Shown: positions 9,562 to 18,067 of the stretch, one piece after another
Numbering within the stretch: the first letter of the stretch is position 1
How the letters are laid out: each line of letters begins with the position of its first letter
NCBI GenBank assembly: GCA_018882725.1
Contig: VERK01000003.1
Span: forward strand, 1 to 41,522
DNA length: 41,522 nt
Reading direction: 5' to 3'
From: Actinomycetota bacterium
Lineage (GTDB): Bacteria; Actinomycetota; Acidimicrobiia; Acidimicrobiales; Ilumatobacteraceae
Position numbers and translations under genes: made by a program
The notes under the pieces: model-generated
Database searches by the model: none
Seen by the model: only the letters and a program-made list of their open reading frames with translations
Told to the model about the DNA's origin: nothing

Positions 9562-10458
9562 CTAGAGGCTCGGGATCAGCGACGCCAACTGACGGAACTC
9601 GTCCATCGTCACCTTCGTCGGATCGGGCGACAACACCTGTACGCACACATGATCGGCCCCGCCGTCGAGGTGAGCCTTGATGCGTGCCTGGATGTCGTCG
9701 AGAGATCCCCACGCGACGATGGCGTCGACCAATGCATCGGTGGGACCGGCGATGTCCTCGTCGGTCCAGCCGAGACGCTTCAAGTTGTTCGTGTAGTTGG
9801 GAAGTCCGAGATAGGTCTTCATGAATCCACGGGCGATGGCGCGGGCCTCACTCGCACCTCGCGAGAACACGACCGCTTGTTCGGGCGCCAGCAATGCGTC
9901 AGGACCCATGGCGGCGCGGGCGATAGGTGTGTGCTCCACCGGCACGAAGTACGGATGAGCGCCCATCGTGCGCTCAGCAGCCAACTTGAGCATCTTGGGT
10001 CCGAGCGCAGCGAGCGCTCGGGCCGGCGGTGCTGACGGCTGGGCCGCGAAGTAGAGGCCGCGGTCCATCGCATCGAGGTACTTGACCATCGTGGAGTAGG
10101 GCTTGTCGTAATTGCCGCCGTGAAAACCTTCGACCGCGGGCTGATGGCTCACACCGATACCGAGCAGGAACCGATCGGGGAATGCTTCGGTGATGGTCTT
10201 CCACCCAGCCTGCATGGTCATCGGAGAACGAGCGTGCAGGCTCGCGATTCCCGTCGCGAGGATCAGTTTCTCGGTGGCCGACAACAACAGAGCGGTCGAT
10301 GCGAATGGTTCACGACCTACGGCTTCGGGAACCCACACCGTCGGAAAGCCCAACTCTTCGATCTGGGCCGCGAACTTCTGCGCTTCACGCATGGGCTGAA
10401 CATCGAGCTGGAACGTCCAGAGTCCGAGTTTTCCGAGGGCTGCTTTCGTGAGGGCCAT
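9562..10458 (-). CDS. LLM-class (probably F420-dependent) oxidoreductase
   Basis: LGKLGLWTFQLDVQPMREAQKFAAQIEELGFPTVWVPEA...SATEKLILATGIASLHARSPMTMQAGWKTITEAFPDRFLLGIGVSH. Confidence 0.85.
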   Translation of the reverse strand: MALTKAALGKLGLWTFQLDVQPMREAQKFAAQIEELGFPTVWVPEAVGREPFASTALLLSATEKLILATGIASLHARSPMTMQAGWKTITEAFPDRFLLGIGVSHQPAVEGFHGGNYDKPYSTMVKYLDAMDRGLYFAAQPSAPPARALAALGPKMLKLAAERTMGAHPYFVPVEHTPIARAAMGPDALLAPEQAVVFSRGASEARAIARGFMKTYLGLPNYTNNLKRLGWTDEDIAGPTDALVDAIVAWGSLDDIQARIKAHLDGGADHVCVQVLSPDPTKVTMDEFRQLASLIPSL

Positions 10459-10464
10459 GCGGCG

Positions 10465-10470
10465 AAACTA
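10465..10470 (-). promoter_or_regulatory. Predicted -10 hexamer TAGTTT, leaderless arrangement for the LLM oxidoreductase
   Basis: TAGTTT-6 nt-ATG on minus strand. Confidence 0.5.
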
Positions 10471-10502
10471 GGCGACTTTCCGAGCGCCACCACGATCGGG
10501 AC

Positions 10503-10508
10503 TACCTT
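10503..10508 (+). promoter_or_regulatory. Predicted -10 hexamer TACCTT, leaderless arrangement for the S9 peptidase
   Basis: TACCTT-6 nt-ATG. Confidence 0.5.
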
Positions 10509-10514
10509 CGACGC

Positions 10515-12539
10515 ATGGCCGAATCCCCTCATCACGCGCTCGCCACCACGCTCCTCGATGGCATGGTGCAGGCAGCCTCACCCGTCGTCTCCCCCGACGG
10601 CCAGTTCGTCGCGTTCGTGACCAACCGCGTCGATCTCGAGAAGAACACGTACAAGTCGCTCGTGTGGCTGGCTTCCACCACGGATGAATTCGCTCCCTAT
10701 CCACTGACGTCCGGAGATCCGGGTGAGTCGCAGCCCTCGTGGTCTCCCGACTCGCGTCAGCTGGCCTTCGTGTCGGGCCGCGAAGGTGCCCAAGGCGCCA
10801 AGAAGGGCGAACGCACACTGCACGTGATCCCGGTCGCGTCACCCGGCGAGACACGAACGATCGCAGTGCGCAAGGACGGTCTCGATTCGCCGCGCTGGTC
10901 GCCCGACGGTCGCTTCATCGCGTTCACGTCGCGCGTTCCCGACGAGCGTTACTCGGCCGAGGACGAATCGTGGCAGTCACCACGACGAATCACGTCGTTC
11001 TTCACACGACTCGACGGCGAGAACTTCGTGTTCGATCGACCCAATCACGTGTGGGTCGTCGCGGCCGACGGAACCGGAGTTCCGCGCGATCTGACCCCGG
11101 GCGATCACGACCACGGGTCCTTCTGCTGGACGGCCGACTCGCGGGCACTCGTGGTGGCAGCGGCCCGCCACGCCGAGTGGGATCTCGATCTGGCCACCGA
11201 CCTACACCTTGTTCCGCTCGACGGACCGATCACTCCGCTCACTCATCGCACCGGCGTGTACACGTCTCCCAGCACGAGCCCCGACGGCACGCGAGTCGCT
11301 TTCCTTGGTTACGACGACTCGAGCATCTACCCGCAGAACGTTCGGGTGGGGGTGCTCGATCTGGCCACTTCAACACACACCTGGGTGTCGGCCGACTTCG
11401 ACCGCACCTTCGAGACGACCGTCGGCAACGTCGCACCGGTCTGGATCGACGACATGACGATCCTGGCGACCGCGGAAGATCGCGGTCAATGCCACCTCAT
11501 GCGTATCGACGCGCGTGGAACCACGGCGCCCACCGCGGTCACCACCGGATCGCGCTGCGTGAAGACCTTCGATCATCGTGTGGGCATCACTGCCGCCGCA
11601 GTCTCGAGTCCCACCCGACCGACCGAGATCCACCTGTGGCGAAACGGAAACGAATCGGTTCTCACGAACGTCTCGGCCGAGATCGTGGTGCGCGTGAAGC
11701 CGGTCGACTGGGAACGGTTCGCGGTTCCGGTGAAGAACCCGACTCGTGACATCGGAACAACTATCGACCCGGTGATCGACGCGTGGATCATGCGCCCACA
11801 CAACTTCGACGCGAACAAGAAGTACCCGGTGATCCTCAACGTCCACGGCGGTCCGCACACGCAGTACGGCGAGACCTACTTCGACGAGTTCCAGGCGCAG
11901 GCTGCGGCCGGTTTCGTGGTGGTGGCGTGCAATCCACGCGGATCGTCGGGTCGCGAAGAAGCCTGGGGACAGGCGATCATGGGCCCCAAGCACCCGAAGC
12001 GACCCGGCACCGGCTGGGGTGGAGCCGATCTGGAGGACGTGCTGAACGTCCTCGATACCGCACTCGATCGTTACCCGTTCTGCGACCGCGGTCGAGTCGG
12101 TATGCAAGGCGGCAGTTACGGCGGATACATGGCGACACTGTTGGCCGCTCGACATGCCGGACGACTGCGCACGGTCTGCACCGAGCGGTCGGTCAACAAC
12201 TTGCTCACCGAAGAGTGGTCGAGTGACATCGGCACCATGTTCCGCGTCGAACACGGCCCCGATCCGGTGAGCGACCCCGACGAATACACCCGGATGTCGC
12301 CGAGCACCCTCGCGCGCGACATCGACGTCCCCGTCCTCATCGTGCACAGCGAAAACGACCTGCGGTGTCCGATCAGCCAGGCCGAGGAACTCTTCGTCAC
12401 ACTGCGACTGATGAAGAAAGAAGTCGTCTTCTACCGATTCCCGGCCGAGACACACGAACTGTCACGCAGCGGGTCTCCTGTTCATCGCCGTCAGCGCTTC
12501 GAGATCATTCTCGACTGGTTCACCGAGAAACTCTCGTGA
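10515..12539 (+). CDS. S9 family prolyl oligopeptidase/acylaminoacyl peptidase
   Basis: WD40-like TolB beta-propeller repeats, then GMQGGSYGGYMATLLAARH (nucleophile), SENDLRCPI (Asp), AETHELSRSG (His). Confidence 0.92.
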   Translation: MAESPHHALATTLLDGMVQAASPVVSPDGQFVAFVTNRVDLEKNTYKSLVWLASTTDEFAPYPLTSGDPGESQPSWSPDSRQLAFVSGREGAQGAKKGERTLHVIPVASPGETRTIAVRKDGLDSPRWSPDGRFIAFTSRVPDERYSAEDESWQSPRRITSFFTRLDGENFVFDRPNHVWVVAADGTGVPRDLTPGDHDHGSFCWTADSRALVVAAARHAEWDLDLATDLHLVPLDGPITPLTHRTGVYTSPSTSPDGTRVAFLGYDDSSIYPQNVRVGVLDLATSTHTWVSADFDRTFETTVGNVAPVWIDDMTILATAEDRGQCHLMRIDARGTTAPTAVTTGSRCVKTFDHRVGITAAAVSSPTRPTEIHLWRNGNESVLTNVSAEIVVRVKPVDWERFAVPVKNPTRDIGTTIDPVIDAWIMRPHNFDANKKYPVILNVHGGPHTQYGETYFDEFQAQAAAGFVVVACNPRGSSGREEAWGQAIMGPKHPKRPGTGWGGADLEDVLNVLDTALDRYPFCDRGRVGMQGGSYGGYMATLLAARHAGRLRTVCTERSVNNLLTEEWSSDIGTMFRVEHGPDPVSDPDEYTRMSPSTLARDIDVPVLIVHSENDLRCPISQAEELFVTLRLMKKEVVFYRFPAETHELSRSGSPVHRRQRFEIILDWFTEKLS

Positions 12540-12548
12540 AAGTTCCGC

Positions 12549-13391
12549 TCACTCGTTACGGAGCCAGTGATCGATCAGCTTGCGAGCGATCGAGATGCCA
12601 GGAGGAATCGGCGGCAGGTCGTCCTTGCGGTACCAGTTGGCGTCCATGATCTCGTTCGGATCGCACACGATGTCGCCGCGCACCCATTCGGCTCGGAAAC
12701 CGAGCATGAGACTGTGCGGGAACGGCCACGGTTGACTGCCGAGATACCGGACGTTGCCCACCTCGACGCCGACTTCTTCACGCACTTCGCGCACGACCGC
12801 ACCTTCGAGGGTCTCACCCGGCTCGACGAATCCGGCCAGACACGAATACATCGGCGCGCGGAACTGGACACCGCGCGCGAGCAGCGCCTCCTGGTCGGGT
12901 CCGGGCTCACCGCGCGTCACGAGCGTGATCATCGCCGGCGCCAGTCGCGGAAAAGCCACCAACCCGCAAGCCGGACACTTCATGGCCCGCTCGTTGCGCG
13001 CGAGCTCGGTCGCGGTCCCGCACCGACCGCAGAAGCGATGCGTCCGGGCCCAGTCGACGAGTTGCACCGCGCGCCCGGCCACGAGCCATTCGTCTTCCGA
13101 AGCCCGACCGAAGTAACTGAACAGGTCGAGGGCGGCACCTTCCGACGGGTCGTCGCCGCGCGGAACGTCGACACCCCACCATGCGTGACCGTCGAGCACT
13201 CCGAGGAAGTGCACCGACCAGTCGTCGTGAGCGCGTCGATCGTCGACCCAGACACGTGACTCGACCACGTGCACGTACCGATGTCCGGCGACGGAGTCGG
13301 GCGGCGTCATCCCCGGCTCGAATCGTGTGAGCCGGCTGATCACCCCCGGTGCGTAGGGGTGGTCTGAGGGGCGGCTTCCGGACTGGGTCAC
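12549..13391 (-). CDS. nudC: NAD(+) diphosphatase (NudC-type NUDIX)
   Basis: Zinc ribbon CGRCG...CPACG; Nudix box GFVEPGETLEGAVVREVREEVGVEV; SQPWPFPHSLMLGF motif. Confidence 0.92.
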   Translation of the reverse strand: MTQSGSRPSDHPYAPGVISRLTRFEPGMTPPDSVAGHRYVHVVESRVWVDDRRAHDDWSVHFLGVLDGHAWWGVDVPRGDDPSEGAALDLFSYFGRASEDEWLVAGRAVQLVDWARTHRFCGRCGTATELARNERAMKCPACGLVAFPRLAPAMITLVTRGEPGPDQEALLARGVQFRAPMYSCLAGFVEPGETLEGAVVREVREEVGVEVGNVRYLGSQPWPFPHSLMLGFRAEWVRGDIVCDPNEIMDANWYRKDDLPPIPPGISIARKLIDHWLRNE

Positions 13392-13407
13392 GTCACGAGT
13401 GTGACCG

Positions 13408-13413
13408 TAGGAT
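13408..13413 (+). promoter_or_regulatory. Predicted -10 hexamer TAGGAT, leaderless arrangement for thiolase
   Basis: TAGGAT-7 nt-ATG. Confidence 0.5.
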
Positions 13414-13420
13414 GCCCCTC

Positions 13421-14620
13421 ATGTCGAACTCTTCATCTTCTGGTCGCTCCGTCGTGATCGTCGAGGCCGTCCGCACACCGGTCGGCCGCAAGAACGGTGG
13501 CCTCTCCACCCTGCATCCCGCCGAGATCCTCGGGCTCGTTCAGAAAGAAGTCGTCCGTCGCACCGGCATCGACCCGGCCGCCATCGAACAGGTGGTCGGC
13601 GGAAACGTGAGCCAAGTCGGCGCCCAGAGCTTCAACATCACCCGCACCGCCTGGCTCTCGGCCGGACTGCCGCTCACCACCGCGTGCACCACCGTCGACA
13701 CTCAGTGCGGTTCGAGCCAGCAGGCGACCGGTTTGGCCGCATCACTCGTGGCGTCGGGCGTCGTCGACGTGGCGATGGCCTGTGGCGTCGAGTCGATGAG
13801 CCGTGTTCCGATCGGATCGAACTCGGCCAAGTCGCTCGGCCTCGGGGTTCCGGTTCCGAAGAGCTACTTCGAGTTGTATGAGTTCACGTCACAGTTCGAA
13901 GGTGCCGAGCGCATCGCCGACAAGTGGAACATCACGCGCGCCGACACCGATGCGTTCGGTCTCGCGTCGCAGCAGCGCGCCGCGCGTGCCTGGGCCGAGG
14001 GTCGCTTCGACGGCCAGTTCATCGAAGTCGAGGCGCCCGACCTCGATGCCGAGGGCAATCCAACCGGTACAACACATCGCGTCACTCGCGACGAAGGCAT
14101 CCGCGAGTCGACCCTCGAGAAGTTGGCCACGCTCAAGCCGGTCGCTCGCGAGAACGGCGTGCACACCGCCGGCAACTCGTCGCAGATCTCCGATGGTGCC
14201 GCCGCACTCCTCATGATGACTGAGGAGAAGGCCAAGGAACTCGGTCTCAAGCCGCGGGCTCGCGTGGTCGACTCGTGCCTCGTAGGTGTCGATCCGATCC
14301 TGATGCTCACCGGTCCGATCGACGCGACCCAGCGTCTCCTCGAGCGCAACAACCTCACCATCGACCAGATCGACACGTTCGAGATCAACGAAGCGTTCGC
14401 GTCAGTCGTTCTCGCGTGGGCCAAGGAAGTGGGCGCCGATCTCGAGAAGACCAATCCGAACGGCGGTGCGATCGCTCTCGGTCACCCACTCGGCGGCACC
14501 GGTGCGGTCCTCATGACCAAGGCCTTGTACGAGCTCGAGCGCACCAACGGTCGCTACGGCCTCGTCTCGATGTGCTGCGGTGGCGGTCTGGGAACCGGCA
14601 CGCTCATCGAGCGCATCTGA
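13421..14620 (+). CDS. Acetyl-CoA acetyltransferase (thiolase family)
   Basis: VIVEAVRTPVGRKNGGLS; TVDTQCGSSQQATGLAASLV (active Cys); EINEAFASVVLAWAKE; GGAIALGHPLGGTGAVL; CCGGGLGTGTLIER. Confidence 0.95.
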   Translation: MSNSSSSGRSVVIVEAVRTPVGRKNGGLSTLHPAEILGLVQKEVVRRTGIDPAAIEQVVGGNVSQVGAQSFNITRTAWLSAGLPLTTACTTVDTQCGSSQQATGLAASLVASGVVDVAMACGVESMSRVPIGSNSAKSLGLGVPVPKSYFELYEFTSQFEGAERIADKWNITRADTDAFGLASQQRAARAWAEGRFDGQFIEVEAPDLDAEGNPTGTTHRVTRDEGIRESTLEKLATLKPVARENGVHTAGNSSQISDGAAALLMMTEEKAKELGLKPRARVVDSCLVGVDPILMLTGPIDATQRLLERNNLTIDQIDTFEINEAFASVVLAWAKEVGADLEKTNPNGGAIALGHPLGGTGAVLMTKALYELERTNGRYGLVSMCCGGGLGTGTLIERI

Positions 14621-14673
14621 CCGCCGGCCGCGCCAGCGGCTCTCCACATTCGGCCGTGCCGATACATCGACGT

Positions 14674-15204
14674 GTGACGAGTCTCGCGAAGTACTCGTTC
14701 GTCGTGACGTCGTTCGCCATCACGTCCTTCTTGGCCGTCGTTGGCTGCTCGAGTTCCCGTCCGGCTCTGTCGTCGAACGCTGACGGACGGGTCGCACGAG
14801 TGATCGACGGCGACACGATCGATGTCGAGTTCGTCATCGACGGACGTTCGGTCACCGATCGAGTTCGACTGATCGGAATCGACACCCCCGAAACCAAGAA
14901 GCCGAACACCCCCGTCGAATGCTTCGGTCCCGAGGCATCAGCGCGAACCGAACAACTCGTGCCCGAAGGAACCGAGGTGCGCGTGGTGCTCGACCGCGAA
15001 GAACGTGATGACTACGGACGAGTTCTGGCCTACGTGTATCGCGTCGCCGACGACCTGTTCGTGAACCGTCAATTGCTCGCCGAGGGTATGGCGCGGATTC
15101 TCTCGATTCGGCCGAACGTGTCGTTGGCGTCCGACTTGCAAGCAGCCGAAGCCGAAGCCCGTCGCGCCTTGCGTGGACTCTGGGGAGCCTGTCCCCTCGG
15201 GTAG
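14674..15204 (+). CDS. Thermonuclease (SNase-like) family lipoprotein
   Basis: Lipobox LAVVGC; GRVARVIDGDTIDVEF...DRVRLIGIDTPETKKPN...DDYGRVLAYVY...NRQLLAEGMAR. Confidence 0.88.
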   Translation: MTSLAKYSFVVTSFAITSFLAVVGCSSSRPALSSNADGRVARVIDGDTIDVEFVIDGRSVTDRVRLIGIDTPETKKPNTPVECFGPEASARTEQLVPEGTEVRVVLDREERDDYGRVLAYVYRVADDLFVNRQLLAEGMARILSIRPNVSLASDLQAAEAEARRALRGLWGACPLG

Positions 15205-15207
15205 CGT
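15202..15207 (+). promoter_or_regulatory. Predicted -10 hexamer TAGCGT, leaderless; its TAG is the stop codon of the preceding gene
   Basis: SNase stop TAG 15202-15204; TAGCGT-6 nt-GTG 15214. Confidence 0.5.
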
Positions 15208-15213
15208 GACGGC

Positions 15214-16050
15214 GTGAGCGACCTCGCCGAACGCCTCGGCTACGACAGCGACACCCGGTTGGTGATCCTGTCGTGCGACGATCTCGGTTCGTGTCACGCC
15301 GCCAACATGGGTGTGTACTCGGCATTGCGAGACGGTGTCGCCACGTGTGCATCGGTCATGATTCCGGCTCCGTGGTCGCGCCATGCGGCACTGATGTATC
15401 GCGGCGAAGACGTGGGCGTTCACCTCACTCTCAACGCCGAACATCCGGCGTACCGCTGGGGACCGATCACCCATGCGCCGTCGCTCCTGTCGGGCGATGG
15501 TGGTTTCCCCCGCGATATCGACGACTTGTGGGAGCACGCCGATCCCGCCGAGGTTCTCCGCGAGTGTCGCGCCCAGATCGAGCGGGCGATTCTGTGGGGT
15601 TTCGACGTGACCCATCTGGCTCCCCATCTCTCGGCCATCACTCTTCGGCCCGAATTCTTCGACGTGTACCTCGAACTGGCGGTCGAGTTCGATCTGCCGA
15701 TTCGTCTTCCCTCGACGGTGAGCACCGAGGCGGCCGGCTTTCCGTTCCGCGATCTGGCCGCCGAAGAGGGTGTTGTGTTCCCCGACCACTTCGACCACGA
15801 CTGGCGGGCGGGTAGCCGCGAGCGCGTCTACGCGGCGATCGCTTCGTTGCCGGCCGGCGTGTCGGAAATTCACGTTCAGCCAGCCATCGACACCGCCGAG
15901 GTGCGTGCGCTCGCCGGCGACGTGGCCGACGGCTGGATCGATGATCTCGATCTGGTCGTGAACGACGCTACGTTGCGCACACTCCTGCGTGACTCGGGTG
16001 CGGTGCTGATCGGTTACCGCGAACTCCGCGACGCGATGCGCTCAGCCTGA
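15214..16050 (+). CDS. ChbG/HpnK (YdjC-like) carbohydrate deacetylase family protein
   Basis: LVILSCDDLGSCHAANMGVYSAL...GEDVGVHLTLNAEHP...FDVTHLAPHLSAI...SEIHVQPA. Confidence 0.87.
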   Translation: MSDLAERLGYDSDTRLVILSCDDLGSCHAANMGVYSALRDGVATCASVMIPAPWSRHAALMYRGEDVGVHLTLNAEHPAYRWGPITHAPSLLSGDGGFPRDIDDLWEHADPAEVLRECRAQIERAILWGFDVTHLAPHLSAITLRPEFFDVYLELAVEFDLPIRLPSTVSTEAAGFPFRDLAAEEGVVFPDHFDHDWRAGSRERVYAAIASLPAGVSEIHVQPAIDTAEVRALAGDVADGWIDDLDLVVNDATLRTLLRDSGAVLIGYRELRDAMRSA

Positions 16051-16281
16051 TTGGGCGACCAACCGAGCCAACGTCGCGGCGGCTTCGCCCGACGACAATG
16101 CGTCGAACAACGGGCCGGACGGGCCGGTGTTCTTCAACTTGCCGAGCATGAACGCCACCGACGGATCGAGTGACGCATCGGCCAACGACACGCTCACCAC
16201 GACATCGGCGTCATCGGGGCCATCGACGATCTCGTCGTTCTTGCCGCGGGCCACGCGGTACTGAAGACGCGCGCCGCTCAC
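16042..16281 (-). CDS. Small SCP2 sterol-binding-domain-like protein (79 aa)
   Basis: MSGARLQYRVARGKNDEIVDGPDDADVVVSVSLADASLDPSVAFMLGKLKNTGPSGPLFDALSSGEAAATLARL; GTG start overlaps mca stop as GTGA. Confidence 0.6.
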   Translation of the reverse strand: MSGARLQYRVARGKNDEIVDGPDDADVVVSVSLADASLDPSVAFMLGKLKNTGPSGPLFDALSSGEAAATLARLVAQSG

Positions 16282-17258
16282 GTCGTGCTCGTCCGCTCGA
16301 GCTCGACGAGTCGCTGTGGCCGATCGACGCCGGTGGGCAACGCCATCACCTCGGCGATGCCATCGAACAAACAGATCTCCACGGCGTCGGCCTCCGGAGA
16401 GCTCACGGCCGAACGCGCGAGTACCCAGTCTTCCCACGGGTAGAGCGCCGACAATTCGTCGTCATCGAGCCCGAACCACCAAGCCTCCGTCGGGTCGACT
16501 TGGGTGGCGTGCGCCAGCAGTGCCTGCGAGCGTGCGTGCATGTGCGATGCGATGTGCAGTCGAGTGGTCACACGGTCGTCGTGGCTCGGCCGCGACAACC
16601 ACTTCTCGTCGAACGGCGACTTTCCCGACTTGGCGATCATCGCGTCGTGCACCATACGCATACGAGTCTTCGTCCAGACCGTGTAGTACATCTTCAACGG
16701 CTGCCAAACCGGCCCGGCCCACGGATACCACGTCGGATCGCCGGCGCGCTCGAATGCCACCACCGACACGTCGTGGACCTTCACATGGTCGGGGTGCGGA
16801 TAACCGCGTTGATCGTCGTTATAGGTGATGATCACCTGCGGCCGAGTGCGTCGAATGACGGCAACCAGTCGGCCGACCGCCTCGTCGAGATCGGCTTGAT
16901 GAAAGCAAGCCGGATTCTGATTGGCCGGTGAGTCGACCATTCCCGAATCGCGATAACCGAGCATCACGACTTCGTGGAATCCGATGATCTCGGCCGAACG
17001 CGACAACTCGATCGGTCGGAGTCGGGCCATGACCGCTTTCTCGGCCTCCGGCTCGACGCCGTGGAACGGACCACCTGGCTCGCGTAGCGCCGGATTCTGC
17101 AGGTCTCCCTCTTCACCACCGGTGCAGCACACGAGCACCGTACGCACGCCGAGATCGGCGTAGGCCGCAAGTGTGGGAGCACCCTTGGACGCCTCGTCAT
17201 CGGGATGGGCATGCACGGTCAGGACGCAGAGCGGATGTCCGTTCGCATCGAGACGCAT
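16278..17258 (-). CDS. mca: LmbE/PIG-L family amidase, mycothiol S-conjugate amidase-like
   Basis: LCVLTVHAHPDDEASKGAPTLAAYADLGVRTVLVCCTGGEEGDLQNPAL...PQVIITYNDDQRGYPHPDHVKVHDVS. Confidence 0.88.
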   Translation of the reverse strand: MRLDANGHPLCVLTVHAHPDDEASKGAPTLAAYADLGVRTVLVCCTGGEEGDLQNPALREPGGPFHGVEPEAEKAVMARLRPIELSRSAEIIGFHEVVMLGYRDSGMVDSPANQNPACFHQADLDEAVGRLVAVIRRTRPQVIITYNDDQRGYPHPDHVKVHDVSVVAFERAGDPTWYPWAGPVWQPLKMYYTVWTKTRMRMVHDAMIAKSGKSPFDEKWLSRPSHDDRVTTRLHIASHMHARSQALLAHATQVDPTEAWWFGLDDDELSALYPWEDWVLARSAVSSPEADAVEICLFDGIAEVMALPTGVDRPQRLVELERTSTT

Positions 17259-17265
17259 GTCCGAA

Positions 17266-17271
17266 ACGCTA
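17266..17271 (-). promoter_or_regulatory. Predicted -10 hexamer TAGCGT, leaderless arrangement for mca
   Basis: TAGCGT-7 nt-ATG on minus strand. Confidence 0.5.
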
Positions 17272-17301
17272 GTTCGCCGACACCTGGACCCATCGGGCGC
17301 A

Positions 17302-17307
17302 TAGCGT
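17302..17307 (+). promoter_or_regulatory. Predicted -10 hexamer TAGCGT, near-leaderless arrangement for the PEBP lipoprotein
   Basis: TAGCGT-8 nt-ATG. Confidence 0.45.
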
Positions 17308-17315
17308 GTCGGGCG

Positions 17316-17984
17316 ATGACACGCGACACCGATACGACGCGCCGGGGTCGTGCCGTCCTGTTCGGCTTGCTGGGTCTGATTCTCACGGCGTGCTCGACCG
17401 ATGGGCGCGAGATGCGGCCCCCGCGCCCCGACCAGTCGCAGTCGATCATCGAGAGCACCCTCGCCCCGGTTCCCGAATTGGGCGGATTCGATGCCTCGGT
17501 CGCACCCACTCCCGCGCTGACGTTCGCACTCACGCTTCCCTGGTCCGAGGGAGGTCCGATACCGGCCGATTACACGTGTGGCGGATCGGATGTATCGCCC
17601 CCACTCGTCTGGTCGGGCGTCCCGGTCGATACCGCATCGCTGGCCATCGTCGTGACCGACCTCGACGCCACGTCCACCGACGGGCGACCCTTCGTGCACT
17701 GGATCGTGGCCAACATTCCGCCGTCGATCACGGCGATTCCCACCGGAGGCACGATCGCCGGTTCGATCGAGGCCCTGAACGATTTCTCGTCCGTGGAAGT
17801 CCCCCGATCGGGCTGGAGCGGCCCGTGCCCACCCGCTGGCGCAACACACGCGTACTCGTTCGAGATCCGCGCTCTCGATCAATTCGTCGAGTTGTCCGAC
17901 GACAGTCCGGCCGCCGACCTCCTGGCCGCGGTCGACGCCGCCACCGTGGCCACAGCCTCGGGGACGGGCACCGTCGCCGGCTGA
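17316..17984 (+). CDS. YbhB/YbcL (PEBP/RKIP-like) lipoprotein
   Basis: Lipobox LILTAC; GGPIPADYTCGGSDVSPPLVWSGVPVDTASLAIVVTDLDA...FVHWIVANIPPSITAIP; GWSGPCPPAGATHAYSFEIRALD. Confidence 0.9.
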   Translation: MTRDTDTTRRGRAVLFGLLGLILTACSTDGREMRPPRPDQSQSIIESTLAPVPELGGFDASVAPTPALTFALTLPWSEGGPIPADYTCGGSDVSPPLVWSGVPVDTASLAIVVTDLDATSTDGRPFVHWIVANIPPSITAIPTGGTIAGSIEALNDFSSVEVPRSGWSGPCPPAGATHAYSFEIRALDQFVELSDDSPAADLLAAVDAATVATASGTGTVAG

Positions 17985-18067
17985 CCACGCTCCGCGTTCA
18001 GTCGACCACTCCGTGCCACAATGGCTCCATCACCTCCACACCGTCTCCCCCCGACCCAACCCCTGAT

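Noticed and set aside
11370-12455. 361-aa minus-strand ORF
   Set aside because: Antisense to the catalytic region of the S9 peptidase; composition typical of a GC-driven shadow ORF.
14938-15873. 311-aa minus-strand ORF
   Set aside because: Antisense shadow of SNase and ChbG genes; no domain signature.
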